DNA of 64,000 nucleotides from Stenotrophomonas sp. MYb238 (GCF_009496535.1 NZ_WIDL01000022.1:1-64000); one strand, 5' to 3'; positions 1-7,888 are shown, counted from the stretch's first letter. Notes: generated by a model not told the origin, from the letters alone. Made by a program: numbers and translations.

Positions 1-114
1 GGGTGCGGGAGGAGATCTGTCGGGTCATGGTGTTGTTACTTTGTATCAATTGAGGGGCGTGGGACGGCCAGGAAGGACGGCGGTCGGAGAAGGTGGGGCG
101 GGCAGGACGAGGAT

Positions 115-132
115 GTTATATTATTCCATAAC
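115..132 (+). promoter_or_regulatory. Zur-box-like palindrome upstream of the MerC-family gene
   Basis: GTTATATTATTCC (115-127) matches the enterobacterial Zur core GTTATANTATAAC at 11 of 13 positions, and GTTAT...ATAAC arms span 115-132. It lies 24 bp before the ATG of the MerC-family gene and is strikingly AT-rich for its surroundings. Zinc-responsive control is an inference from this resemblance. Confidence 0.45.
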
Positions 133-156
133 GCGTCGCCGCCCCTGCTGGAAGTC

Positions 157-567
157 ATGCCACCCAGAACGTCCCGCCAGTTCCTCGACCGCTTCGGCGC
201 CGCCGGCTCGCTGCTGTGCGCGGCGCATTGCGCGGTCCTGCCGGCGCTGCTGGCGCTGGCGCCATCGCTGGGGTTGTCGTTCTGGCTGAGCGACGGCATC
301 GAACAGGCGGTGGTGGTCTTCGTGACCTTCCTCGGCCTGTTCAGCCTGCTCTGGGGATATCGGCGCCACCGGGCGCTGCGCGCGCTGGCGCTGCTCGTCC
401 CCGGGCTGGCGCTGCTCTGGGCCGGGCTGCTGCATGCCGAGCTGCATCATTCGCGGGTGCCGCACGCGGTGGTGATGACCGTCGGCGGCGTGCTGGTGGG
501 CCTGGCCCACCTGATGAACCTGCGCCTCAACCACCGCCACGTGCACGACGCCAGCTGCGCGCATTGA
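157..567 (+). CDS. MerC-domain membrane protein
   Basis: A 136-residue polytopic inner-membrane protein of the MerC family, small transporters first known from mercury uptake. Visible features are a Cys pair in the first hydrophobic segment (C21 and C25, LLCAAHCAVLPAL), about four hydrophobic helices, and a His-rich tail (NHRHVHDASCAH) that could bind metal. No other mer genes are near, so mercury resistance is not supported; with a Zur-like site upstream, zinc or another divalent metal is a better guess. The ATG at 157 follows a weak GGAAG. Family assignment is fairly secure, substrate is not. Confidence 0.72.
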   Translation: MPPRTSRQFLDRFGAAGSLLCAAHCAVLPALLALAPSLGLSFWLSDGIEQAVVVFVTFLGLFSLLWGYRRHRALRALALLVPGLALLWAGLLHAELHHSRVPHAVVMTVGGVLVGLAHLMNLRLNHRHVHDASCAH

Positions 568-676
568 GGGGCGCATGTTAGGCTTTCACTTCACGCGCGG
601 GGGCGCTGTCAAAGCGGCCTCGCCGAACCCGTGTCAGTACGGGGCAATCTGATTTCACACTTGAGGAGTTGACGAC

Positions 677-859
677 ATGGGTAAGGGTGACCGCAAGACC
701 GCCAAGGGCAAGCGCTACAACGCCAGCTACGGCAATGCGCGTTCGCATTCGGTGAGCAAGGTGGCCGTGGGCGCAGCTGCGCCGGTCGCCAAGAAGACCG
801 TCGCCAAGGCACCGGCCAAGAAGGCCGTCGCCAAGAAGGCGGTGGCCAAGGCCGGTTGA
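677..859 (+). CDS. 30S ribosomal protein THX family
   Basis: A 60-residue, very basic protein beginning MGKGDRKTAKGKRYNASYGNAR, the conserved signature of bacterial ribosomal protein bTHX, which sits in the head of the 30S subunit. Compared with the short Thermus form it carries a lysine/alanine tail of VAKK/PAKKA repeats (residues about 38-60). A ribosome-binding GAGGAG (663-668) precedes the ATG and a strong terminator follows. The ICE has entered the T tract of this terminator, leaving the coding sequence intact. Confidence 0.88.
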   Translation: MGKGDRKTAKGKRYNASYGNARSHSVSKVAVGAAAPVAKKTVAKAPAKKAVAKKAVAKAG

Positions 860-880
860 TCCCGGTCCGGCAACAGCGAA

Positions 881-907
881 AAAGCGGCGCTTGCGCCGCT
901 TTTTTTA
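881..907 (+). terminator. Rho-independent terminator of the THX gene
   Basis: Stem AAAGCGGCGC / GCGCCGCTTT with a two-base loop, followed by a run of seven T residues (900-906). The T run coincides with the left ICE repeat at 901-908. Confidence 0.85.
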
Positions 908-908
908 T
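901..908. repeat. Left ICE attachment repeat (attL)
   Basis: TTTTTTAT, identical to 42942-42949. It sits in the T tract of the THX terminator, 175 bp before the integrase start. The exact crossover within the T run cannot be fixed from this sequence. Confidence 0.72.
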
Positions 909-1083
909 TTCACCATGACTCCAGCACCGCATTTCGCTGGACTACGCCCAAGCCCGATACAGCAGGTTTATCAATAACTTAGGCGAGTTCAACATATGCC
1001 GGTGCTTTCCGAAACCTGACCCGGCTTCCCCTCTGCTGACCCCTATGAGGCTCCTGGAAACCGGGTCTTTCCGAGGAGTCATC

Positions 1084-2289
1084 GTGGCAAAAATCAAGCT
1101 CACCAAGTCCGCAGTCGATGCGGCACAACCTCAGGCGCAGGCCGTCGAATTCCGGGACACGCTGGTGCCCGGCTTCCTGTGCAAGGTTACGCCAGCAGGC
1201 CGCAAGGTGTTCATGCTCCAGTATCGGACGAACGCCGGCGAACGCCGCAAGCCCGCCTTGGGCCTCTATGGGGAACTCACCGTCGAACAAGCCCGTTCCC
1301 TTGCCCAGGAGTGGCTGGCCGAGGTCCGTCGGGGTGGTGACCCCGGTGCGGCCAAGACCGCCGCGCGCAAGGCCCCGACCGTCGCTGAACTGTGTGTGAA
1401 GTTCATGGAGGACCACTCCAAGCAGCGCAACAAGCCCAGCACGCAGGCCGGCTACCAAAAGTGCATCACCCGTAACATCATCCCGATGCTGGGCCGCATG
1501 AAGGTGCAGGACGTGAAACGCCCGGACGTGGCCGGGGCGATGAAGAAGATGGCGCACAAGCCCGCGGACGCGAACCGCACGTTCAGCGTGATGCGCAAGA
1601 TGTTCAACCTGGCCGAAGTCTGGGGCTACCGGCCGGACGGCACCAACCCGTGCCGCCATGTCCCGATGTACCCCAACGGCAAGGCCACGCACCTCATCAG
1701 CGACGAGGAGATGGGCAAGCTGTTCCGGTATCTCGACTATCTGGAAACCGATGGGTTGGGGCTGGATCATGCGATCCTTCCGCTGGCCATCCGGTTGCAA
1801 TTCGAGTTCGCGGGCCGCCGCTCCGAGATCGTCACCCTGCAATGGGATTGGGTGGATTTGGAGAACCGGCGCGTGGTCTGGCCCGACAGCAAGACCGGCG
1901 GCATGTCCAAGCCCTTAAGCGAGGAAGCCTACCGCCTGCTTTCCACCGCGCCGCACCAGGACGGTTGCCCGCACGTGTTCTCGTCCCCGAATCATCCGGG
2001 GCAGCACCTGACCACGGGCGAGTATTACAGCGGCTGGACGCGCATCCTCAAGCGCGCCGGCGTGACCCACGTGGGCACGCACGGCATCCGCCACCGTTCG
2101 GCCACCGACATCGCTAACTCGGGGATTCCGGTGAAGGTCGGCATGGCGCTGACGGCGCACAAGACCGTGGCAATGTTCATGCGTTACGTCCACACCGAGG
2201 ACAAACCGGTACGCGAGGCGGCCGAACTGGTGGCGAACCGGCGCAAGGCGATCACCGGGGCGCAGCGCCCGGTAGAGGTGGCAGCATGA
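1084..2289 (+). CDS. int: Tyrosine-recombinase integrase of the ICE
   Basis: A 401-residue site-specific tyrosine recombinase that would integrate and excise the ICE. It has an N-terminal arm-binding/DUF4102-like domain (about 1-95), a core-binding domain (about 98-195) and a catalytic domain (about 200-385). The catalytic set is complete: Arg in AGRRSE (about R245), Lys in DSKTGG (about K270), H-G-I-R (H333/R336), His in TAHKT (H359) and the nucleophile Tyr in MRYVH (Y368). I chose the GTG at 1084 because GAGGAG (1073-1078) lies five bases upstream; an ATG at 1045 lacks this. It points inward from the left end, as in Tn4371 relatives. Confidence 0.93.
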   Translation: MAKIKLTKSAVDAAQPQAQAVEFRDTLVPGFLCKVTPAGRKVFMLQYRTNAGERRKPALGLYGELTVEQARSLAQEWLAEVRRGGDPGAAKTAARKAPTVAELCVKFMEDHSKQRNKPSTQAGYQKCITRNIIPMLGRMKVQDVKRPDVAGAMKKMAHKPADANRTFSVMRKMFNLAEVWGYRPDGTNPCRHVPMYPNGKATHLISDEEMGKLFRYLDYLETDGLGLDHAILPLAIRLQFEFAGRRSEIVTLQWDWVDLENRRVVWPDSKTGGMSKPLSEEAYRLLSTAPHQDGCPHVFSSPNHPGQHLTTGEYYSGWTRILKRAGVTHVGTHGIRHRSATDIANSGIPVKVGMALTAHKTVAMFMRYVHTEDKPVREAAELVANRRKAITGAQRPVEVAA

Positions 2290-2320
2290 GCAGGTTCCAA
2301 CACATGGCTTCTGCTGCCGG

Positions 2321-2347
2321 AATTGTCGCGACACTGTCACGACAATT
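2321..2347. promoter_or_regulatory. 27-bp near-perfect palindrome after int
   Basis: Arms AATTGTCG and CGACAATT enclose a core that is itself nearly palindromic (GACA/TGTC), with only the centre and one base pair mismatched. No T tract follows, so it reads as an operator rather than a terminator. It lies between int and the toxin-antitoxin promoter. The binding protein is unknown. Confidence 0.5.
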
Positions 2348-2382
2348 TCAGGGTCCCCTCCTTGGCCGGCTGCGGGACTGGA

Positions 2383-2409
2383 AAAGTATGCCCGTTTCGG
2401 GCATACTTT
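2383..2409. promoter_or_regulatory. Perfect 12-bp inverted repeat, probable toxin-antitoxin operator
   Basis: AAAGTATGCCCG and CGGGCATACTTT are separated by TTT. The site ends 14 bp before the toxin ATG. Such perfect palindromes directly before RelE/HigB-XRE pairs usually bind the antitoxin for autorepression. Confidence 0.7.
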
Positions 2410-2423
2410 AGAGGTTGCCTGAC

Positions 2424-2807
2424 ATGAATGTCCTCAAGCGCAAGGACTTTGCACGGTGGCAGGCGGGCGAGAAGCTGCCCGATGCCGCCTTGTGCCGGGC
2501 GGTTCACGAGATGGAGGCTGGCCTGATTGATGCTGACCTGGGCGGCTTCCTCTACAAAAAGCGGGTGGCCCGTCTTGGTGGCGGCAAGAGCGGCGGTTAT
2601 CGAACGCTGCTGTCAGCGCGAATCGGTAGCCGCTATGTGTTTCTGCATGGATTCCCAAAAAGCGATAAGGCGAACATCACGCAGGACGAAAGGAAGGCGC
2701 TGCAGTTCGCCGGAAAGGTGTTTCTGGAGCTATCGGCAGAGGACTTGATGAAAGCGCTGCAGATAGGCGTTCTATTGGAGGTGTGTTGTGACGAGCAAGC
2801 TCATTGA
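2424..2807 (+). CDS. RelE/HigB-type toxin (type II toxin-antitoxin)
   Basis: A 127-residue protein of the RelE-like cytotoxic repressor group (COG4737), expected to cut mRNA on the ribosome when free of antitoxin. The family signature GGGKSGGYRTLLSAR is followed by YVFLHGFPKSDKANI and ERKALQFAG. The ATG at 2424 is preferred over a TTG at 2415 because AGAGG (2410-2414) abuts the TTG but is well spaced for the ATG. It overlaps the next gene by 20 bp, toxin first, as in higBA-type loci. Sited next to int, it probably stabilises the ICE. Confidence 0.85.
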   Translation: MNVLKRKDFARWQAGEKLPDAALCRAVHEMEAGLIDADLGGFLYKKRVARLGGGKSGGYRTLLSARIGSRYVFLHGFPKSDKANITQDERKALQFAGKVFLELSAEDLMKALQIGVLLEVCCDEQAH

Positions 2808-3093
2808 ATCCCTGCGCGGCGATCTGGCCGCGCTGCACGATGCCGGCGCGATCGGCAAGGTGACGATGCGCGAGTTCGACGCCATCTGCCCGCCGCCAGT
2901 ACGGGAGTTCAGCGCGGCCGACATCAAGCGGCTGCGCGAGGAACTGAAGTTCAGCCAGCCGGTGTTCGCACTGCACCTGCACACCACGGCATCCACGGTA
3001 CGCAAGTGGGAGCAAGGCGACACCCATCCTGCAGGGCCAGCCCTCAAACTGCTCAATGTCATCGCGAACAAGGGGCTGCAGGCAATCCTTTGA
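2788..3093 (+). CDS. XRE-family antitoxin (HigA-like)
   Basis: A 101-residue DNA-binding antitoxin with a C-terminal helix-turn-helix (about residues 48-95; FSAADIKRLREELKFSQPVF then TASTVRKWEQGDTHPAGPAL), typical of COG2944 antitoxins paired with RelE-like toxins. The N-terminal 45 residues probably contact the toxin. The GTG start has GGAGG (2777-2781) six bases upstream and lies inside the toxin gene, so translation is likely coupled. It should bind the palindrome at 2383-2409. Confidence 0.85.
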   Translation: MTSKLIESLRGDLAALHDAGAIGKVTMREFDAICPPPVREFSAADIKRLREELKFSQPVFALHLHTTASTVRKWEQGDTHPAGPALKLLNVIANKGLQAIL

Positions 3094-3185
3094 TCAAGAC
3101 AAATAGGTCTGCACTTCCCGCAGACATCTGCCTCAAATGAAGTTACGATGTTTAACGGTTGTAAAAACATCTATGGAGGTAACGG

Positions 3186-3653
3186 GTGGCGGAGACGAGA
3201 AACGTGTTTATCAGCCATGTCCATAAGGACGATCATGGACTCCAGAAGCTCAAAGATCTACTGGCTCCGAAGGGTCTGGATGTCAGAGACTCCTCGATTC
3301 ATACAGGGAAGTTCAACAACGCCACTGATGAGCACTACATAAAGACCCAAATTCTGGCACCTGCGATCAACTGGGCTGGCGTCTTCATTTGCTACGTTTC
3401 TCCCCAGACAAAAGATAGCGATTGGGTTAACTGGGAGATTGAATATGCTGCAAAGCAGGGCAAACGCATTGTGGGCGTTTGGGAACATGGTGAAAAAGAA
3501 TGTGATATTCCCGATGCCTTGAAGGAATACGCTGACGCCTTGGTTGGTTGGAACGGCGATGCAATCATTGATGCGATTAATGGCAAAGACACATGGGAAA
3601 AGCCTGATGGTGGTTCCTGCAGCACTGTTCCCCTTAAGCGACACCCCTGCTGA
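3186..3653 (+). CDS. MTH538-type TIR-like protein, first gene of the plus-strand immune operon
   Basis: A 155-residue protein with a TIR-like fold of the MTH538/ThsB group (DUF1863). It begins with the beta-strand motif RNVFISHVHKDD and carries the helix motif SDWVNWEIEYAAKQ, where E84 (in W-V-N-W-E) occupies the position of the catalytic glutamate of NAD-consuming TIR enzymes. The GTG at 3186 has GGAGGT (3175-3180) upstream. Its TGA shares a base with the ATG of the Nmad2-like gene, so the two are co-translated. GC content and codon use are clearly lower than in the ICE backbone, indicating acquired cargo. NADase activity or signal synthesis is plausible but unproven. Confidence 0.75.
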   Translation: MAETRNVFISHVHKDDHGLQKLKDLLAPKGLDVRDSSIHTGKFNNATDEHYIKTQILAPAINWAGVFICYVSPQTKDSDWVNWEIEYAAKQGKRIVGVWEHGEKECDIPDALKEYADALVGWNGDAIIDAINGKDTWEKPDGGSCSTVPLKRHPC

Positions 3654-4279
3654 TGGCTCGCATTCACTCCTACGTGGTGCGCTACGACAGTGGTTTTGCA
3701 CCCAATCCGTTTTATGGTCACTGTACGCTAGTAACCTGTAAGCCAGGTATTCGCCGCAGTGCCGAAGTTGGTGACTGGGTCATCGGCAGCGGCAGCAATG
3801 CCCATGGCGTGGGTCGAGGTGGACATCTTGTGTACGGCATGCGCGTTACCGAGGTAATGACACTCGACGAATATGCGCTGAATCCCAGGTTTGAATCGAA
3901 AAAACCTTTTCGCAACGGAAGCCGGAAGCAAAGTTGTGGAGACAACATCTACTTTAGAGATGGGCCTGAGGCAGCTTGGCAGCAACGAGATTCTTTTCAC
4001 TCCCGGGAAGACGGAACACTTAATCCTCAGCACGTACAGCGCGACACTGGAGTAAACAGGGTTTTGGTCAGCAATGACTTTGTTTATTTCGGAGGGACGG
4101 GGCCAAAGTTCCCTCTAGAACTGCAAGACCGAAATGGTAGACCTCTGTGCAAAAGTGGCATAGGGTTGACTTGCTTTAATGATCCTCAACTGCTTGCCAA
4201 TCTAGAGAAATGGATACGTAGTTTGGGTGTTGCCGGCTATCAAGGGCCCCCATTCGAATGGCTCACTCTTCGCGGATAA
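3653..4279 (+). CDS. Nmad2-like nucleotide-modification-associated protein
   Basis: A 208-residue protein resembling the Nmad2 domain (nucleotide modification associated domain 2), a family predicted from gene context to act with DNA or nucleotide modification. It opens with RIHSYVVRYDSGFAPNPFYG, then GDWVIGSGS (41-49) and a later VLVSNDFVYFGG strand. Its reaction is unknown. It begins on the last base of the TIR-like stop codon and ends 6 bp before the MazG-like gene, placing it firmly in one operon. Neighbouring nucleotide-hydrolase and glycosylase-like genes fit a role in handling altered bases. Confidence 0.65.
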   Translation: MARIHSYVVRYDSGFAPNPFYGHCTLVTCKPGIRRSAEVGDWVIGSGSNAHGVGRGGHLVYGMRVTEVMTLDEYALNPRFESKKPFRNGSRKQSCGDNIYFRDGPEAAWQQRDSFHSREDGTLNPQHVQRDTGVNRVLVSNDFVYFGGTGPKFPLELQDRNGRPLCKSGIGLTCFNDPQLLANLEKWIRSLGVAGYQGPPFEWLTLRG

Positions 4280-4285
4280 TTTGAC

Positions 4286-5422
4286 ATGCAAAAAGAAGGA
4301 TCTCTTCTGCTCTCGGATTATGCAGCAGAAATTGCAGCTACCGATGTGCTCAATCCGACCGATTTTTCCCCAGTTCTTCAAGGTTTATATGGGGAAATAG
4401 GCGGAATTATGGCTACGGCAAAAAAGCATATTCGGGAGAAATCCGCCTATCCTGGGTTTAAGAAGGCGGCCGAAGAAGAGTTTGGCGACACTCTCTGGTA
4501 TCTGGCAGCGCTCTGCAGGCGTATGCAAATTCCCCTTGAAGAGGTTTTTGCCGAGGCAGCGAACCATGGGGATTTTAAGAACGTGGGAGCCGCCAGCGAC
4601 ATGGCCGAGGGCGCGTTGGCTTACATTGCCATGCCAATTGCTGAACCGGGTTCGGTGGATACCACGCTGGTACGTTTAGGTCAGTCAGCCGCAGCATTGT
4701 TGGGTAGTTCCCCTACGCATAGTGATCTAGTTTCCTTTGCACGAGCTTATTTGGACGCCATTCGTGCTGCCGAATTGATATTTTCAGAAGTGGCGCGCGG
4801 CAATCTTCGGAAAGCTCGCGGGGCCTTTTTAGAGCCACAACCTGCTGATTTAATTGGTCTTGATTTCGATAGCGATTTCGGGGATGAAGAACAACTGCCC
4901 AGAAATTTCAAAATTAGAGTCAATCAACGAGGAAGCGGAAAGAGCTATCTTCAATGGAATGGGGTATTTATAGGAGACCCTCTGACTGACAATATTGCTG
5001 ACCGCGATGGTTATCGATTTCACGACGTCTTCCATTTTTCATATGCGGCCGTACTACATTGGTCACCCGTGATTCGGGCATTGATCAAGCATAAACGAAA
5101 AAGCAAGCCGAAGTACGATGAGGAGCAGGATAGTGGTCGAGCCATTGTTGTTGAAGAAGGCCTTACTGCCTGGATTTTTTCTAGAGCAAAGGAATTGAAT
5201 TTCTTCGAGAAGCAGGAGAAGATTTCTCTGGGAATTCTGAAAACCATTGGTGAATTTGTTAGCGGCTATGAAGTGGAAAAGTGTCCGCTGAAGTTGTGGG
5301 AGAAAGCTATCCTTGACGGGTATGCCGTTTTTCGGCAGCTCAAAGAAAATCAGGGAGGTTGGATCATTGGCGACCGTGAACAGCGCACAATCAAATATAT
5401 GCCGCTGGAGCTTGAGAAATGA
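4286..5422 (+). CDS. MazG-like nucleotide pyrophosphohydrolase with C-terminal domain
   Basis: A 378-residue protein. The N-terminal 100 residues carry the all-alpha NTP pyrophosphohydrolase pattern (E37 in LYGEIGG, then E63-E64-E65 and D68 in AAEEEFGDTLWYLA), the metal-binding acidic set that hydrolyses NTPs to NMP and PPi. The C-terminal half (about 205-378) has a conserved-looking RFHDVFHFSYAAVLHW segment and resembles the MazG C-terminal domain found beside modification and defence genes. It overlaps the next gene by ATGA. Depleting or sanitising (d)NTPs during infection is a reasonable inference. Confidence 0.75.
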   Translation: MQKEGSLLLSDYAAEIAATDVLNPTDFSPVLQGLYGEIGGIMATAKKHIREKSAYPGFKKAAEEEFGDTLWYLAALCRRMQIPLEEVFAEAANHGDFKNVGAASDMAEGALAYIAMPIAEPGSVDTTLVRLGQSAAALLGSSPTHSDLVSFARAYLDAIRAAELIFSEVARGNLRKARGAFLEPQPADLIGLDFDSDFGDEEQLPRNFKIRVNQRGSGKSYLQWNGVFIGDPLTDNIADRDGYRFHDVFHFSYAAVLHWSPVIRALIKHKRKSKPKYDEEQDSGRAIVVEEGLTAWIFSRAKELNFFEKQEKISLGILKTIGEFVSGYEVEKCPLKLWEKAILDGYAVFRQLKENQGGWIIGDREQRTIKYMPLELEK

Positions 5423-6081
5423 AGACTCACCCTTTTGTCGAGGCGGTGGCCTCGCTGCAGTTTGAAAACTGTTTTAACCCGTATTCAGATCGTTGCGAAG
5501 TGCATGACCGTCGCGATGCACCTCGGCGCCGAACTGCGGCGCTTTCTGCCATGCTGCGTTGCGCGCTGGAGGAACCGGTCGATGCAATATGGATTGGCCG
5601 AGACCTTGGATACCGTGGGGGGCGCCGCACGGGGCTGGCCCTGACTGATGACGTTCACATGACCCATCATGCCAAGCGTTGGGACCTCGATTTAGTTGCA
5701 GAACGACCTACCGTAGGAAGCGCAGTGGCTGAGCGAACTGCTGCAGTCATATGGAACATGCTGGAGCACATTGATGCTCGTATCTTCCTTTGGAACGTCT
5801 TCCCACTTCATCCGCACGAATCGGGTGATCCGTTTACCAACCGGCAGCACAATGCTCGTGAAAGACGTGCGGGCGAAGAATTGCTGCAGCAACTTATTGA
5901 CCTATTGCAGCCATCCCGCATCGTTGCCATAGGAAATGACGCTGCCGCAGCAGCTCATCGCATCACGGATACGGTGCCCGTTATTTGTGTGAGGCATCCG
6001 AGTTACGGTGGCCAAACACAGTTTCAGGAGCAAATTTCGGAACTCTATGGATACCCACTACGGAATCAATCACTTTTTTGA
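5419..6081 (+). CDS. Uracil-DNA-glycosylase-like protein
   Basis: A 220-residue protein with the layout of a divergent uracil-DNA glycosylase: IWIGRDLGYRGGRRTG (58-72), WNVFPLHPHE (125-134) and HPSYGGQ (193-199), the last in the place of the DNA-intercalation loop motif. It may remove an unusual base from DNA or act on a modified nucleotide. It is the last gene of the TIR-Nmad2-MazG operon, linked by a 4-bp ATGA overlap, and faces the opposing immune operon 75 bp away. Substrate is unknown; assignment to the superfamily is fairly good. Confidence 0.68.
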   Translation: MKTHPFVEAVASLQFENCFNPYSDRCEVHDRRDAPRRRTAALSAMLRCALEEPVDAIWIGRDLGYRGGRRTGLALTDDVHMTHHAKRWDLDLVAERPTVGSAVAERTAAVIWNMLEHIDARIFLWNVFPLHPHESGDPFTNRQHNARERRAGEELLQQLIDLLQPSRIVAIGNDAAAAAHRITDTVPVICVRHPSYGGQTQFQEQISELYGYPLRNQSLF

Positions 6082-6155
6082 ACGGGCGTTGGCGGTTTCT
6101 TTAACCAGTTGCAATCGATGCTGCGAGCCAGCTGATCACATTGTCGCGGATATGG

Positions 6156-6743
6156 CTAGCGTCCCTTATCATCGATGGCCATCGTGAGGTGAGTGTGAAA
6201 GAGCCGAGCGAAGTCCACGTCGGCAAGATCTCCATCGGCGAAGTAGCCTCGATCCTTGGAGAGATTCAACGCCGCTCCCCCCGGTGAAGGGACAGGCAAT
6301 ACCTTGGCGGCTGGGTGAAAGTGTCTGAACAGTTCGTGCTCCGCCTCTACGCCCTCCATGCCCCCGATGAATACTGCCGCAACTAAGTCTTCACGTGACA
6401 GCATTTGCTCGCGCATCATCAACAGGCTCGCTTCCCGCTCATTGGGAATCGCTTCGGTATAAACGACATTCTGGAAGTGCTTGTTCTCTTCGGGATAGCG
6501 GTCCTCAAAGAATCTACTCTGATACAAGATCACTGACTGGGAGTAGTCCACACCCAAGTCTTCACAGATTGTCCAGATCATCGGCGTAATGGCAGGATGG
6601 CCGCCCCAGACAATCTTGTGCCGACGAATCACAGCCATTGCCAACTCTCGTACTGCACATTGGATAAGGAACGGATTAGCCGTTTCATGATAAGTGCCTC
6701 GGCCAACAAGCGGCACGCTGGCCGAAAGGAAGATGGCGCTCAT
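6156..6743 (-). CDS. Stand-alone SLOG-superfamily protein
   Basis: A 195-residue Rossmann-like protein of the SLOG (SMF/DprA-LOG) superfamily, which binds nucleotides or NAD-derived molecules. The pattern is IFLSAS strand, KIVWGGHP (43-50), and the second phosphate-binding loop FIGGMEGVEAEHEL (125-138), with the glutamate that follows the glycines in this fold. It is closest in feel to the SLOG cluster 3 group, often seen next to TIR genes. The ATG is only 2 bases after the TGA of the TIR gene, so the two are translationally coupled. It has no effector domain of its own, so it may be a sensor, a regulator of the TIR partner, or an enzyme. Confidence 0.7.
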   Translation of the reverse strand: MSAIFLSASVPLVGRGTYHETANPFLIQCAVRELAMAVIRRHKIVWGGHPAITPMIWTICEDLGVDYSQSVILYQSRFFEDRYPEENKHFQNVVYTEAIPNEREASLLMMREQMLSREDLVAAVFIGGMEGVEAEHELFRHFHPAAKVLPVPSPGGAALNLSKDRGYFADGDLADVDFARLFHTHLTMAIDDKGR

Positions 6744-6745
6744 GC

Positions 6746-7888
6746 TCAAGCCACCCAATCTGCAAATTGCCAACCTGCCTCGCTCGACTTGACCCATCGT
6801 GCGGAATGGATGTACTGGCCAAGCCAGTCCAAATGTCCTAGCCATCGAGGATGCAAGCCGACGTGATCGTAGACAACGGCGACTGACTGATCAGGTGAAT
6901 TTGTCGAGGCCTCATGCAGTGTTGTCGATGTAGGAACACCAACCGTGGGATACACCACCACTGCCCGACCATCTGGCAGTCGGATATGAACGGCCCTGTT
7001 ACTCCCCACTCCGATTACTTGACCACCGATCGTTTGAATGGCATTTCGCAGATTGCTCACAAGATTGACGGAACGCACGGCATGGCTCTGACTGCGGACT
7101 TCCTCAAGTTGCAAGCAGATGCGCTCTACCGCCCCGTCGGCCAGACGCCCTGTGCCCGGGTCTACTTCTTCGGGCAATAGTTCTGCCCGGCTTGCAGTAG
7201 CTGTGCGCGCAGAAGGTGTGGCATCCGGCCAGCCGACCCGAAGAACGCTGATGCCCTTGGCCAACGCGCGTCCGAACTCCGCGCTCGTCCAGCGACTTTC
7301 GAAATAACCTGGCGTGTCGAGCATCACGAGCACATCAGAATCGCAGAGCCGATGCCACAGCATGGTCTGGAAGTCCTCCGCAGGTGGAATGCCGTGCGTG
7401 TCGAGGAATACGTCGAAAAGTCGAACTGACAAAGCGTCAAACAGTTGCAAAGCAGCTTCTCGGGCTTCACCTCGGCGGTAGCTCACAAAAACCCGCCGCT
7501 GCCGAGGGAGTAATCCTGCACATTCCAGCAATGCGGTCGCAACGCGTTGTGCACCACCTGCTGCATACGCTAGGCAGTTGAGCGGTTGCAACATTGCAGG
7601 AATCTCTGCGCTGACTCTACTGACATCCGACGCCACCGGCAGCAATGGGATGCCACGCTCTAACAGCTTTGCAACATTGGCAATAGGAGCATTCTCACCT
7701 CCAAAAAAAACTGCGGCGGCTGATCTTTGCTGCGGCGGCTCGAACGATTCGGGACAAATATCCCATCCGACCTCATGACCCAGCCTCAGATTGAACATGC
7801 CTACGGCGTGAGCCACGATATTCTCAAGCTCAGAAATCTGAGCAGCACTTGGTGCCCCAAGTATTGCAAGCTGATATAGAGAAGGCAT
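6746..7888 (-). CDS. TIR-domain protein with unknown N- and C-terminal domains
   Basis: A 380-residue three-part protein. Residues 1-128 form an alpha/beta region I cannot assign; 131-225 are a clear TIR domain (RRVFVSYRR, FDVFLDTHGIPPAEDF, DSDVLVMLDTPGYFESRW), with E204 in RWTSAE as the likely catalytic glutamate; 230-380 are unassigned and Trp-rich at the end. The ATG at 7888 has AAGG upstream; an in-frame ATG at 7936 is possible. It is coupled to the SLOG gene by a 2-bp gap. NADase or cyclic-ADPR synthase activity is inferred from the intact TIR motif. Confidence 0.8.
   Translation of the reverse strand: MPSLYQLAILGAPSAAQISELENIVAHAVGMFNLRLGHEVGWDICPESFEPPQQRSAAAVFFGGENAPIANVAKLLERGIPLLPVASDVSRVSAEIPAMLQPLNCLAYAAGGAQRVATALLECAGLLPRQRRVFVSYRRGEAREAALQLFDALSVRLFDVFLDTHGIPPAEDFQTMLWHRLCDSDVLVMLDTPGYFESRWTSAEFGRALAKGISVLRVGWPDATPSARTATASRAELLPEEVDPGTGRLADGAVERICLQLEEVRSQSHAVRSVNLVSNLRNAIQTIGGQVIGVGSNRAVHIRLPDGRAVVVYPTVGVPTSTTLHEASTNSPDQSVAVVYDHVGLHPRWLGHLDWLGQYIHSARWVKSSEAGWQFADWVA

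Noticed and set aside
3147-3171. Inverted repeat GATGTTT/AAACATC before the TIR-like gene
   Set aside because: Only 7-bp arms in AT-rich DNA; could be chance. Kept out of the feature list.
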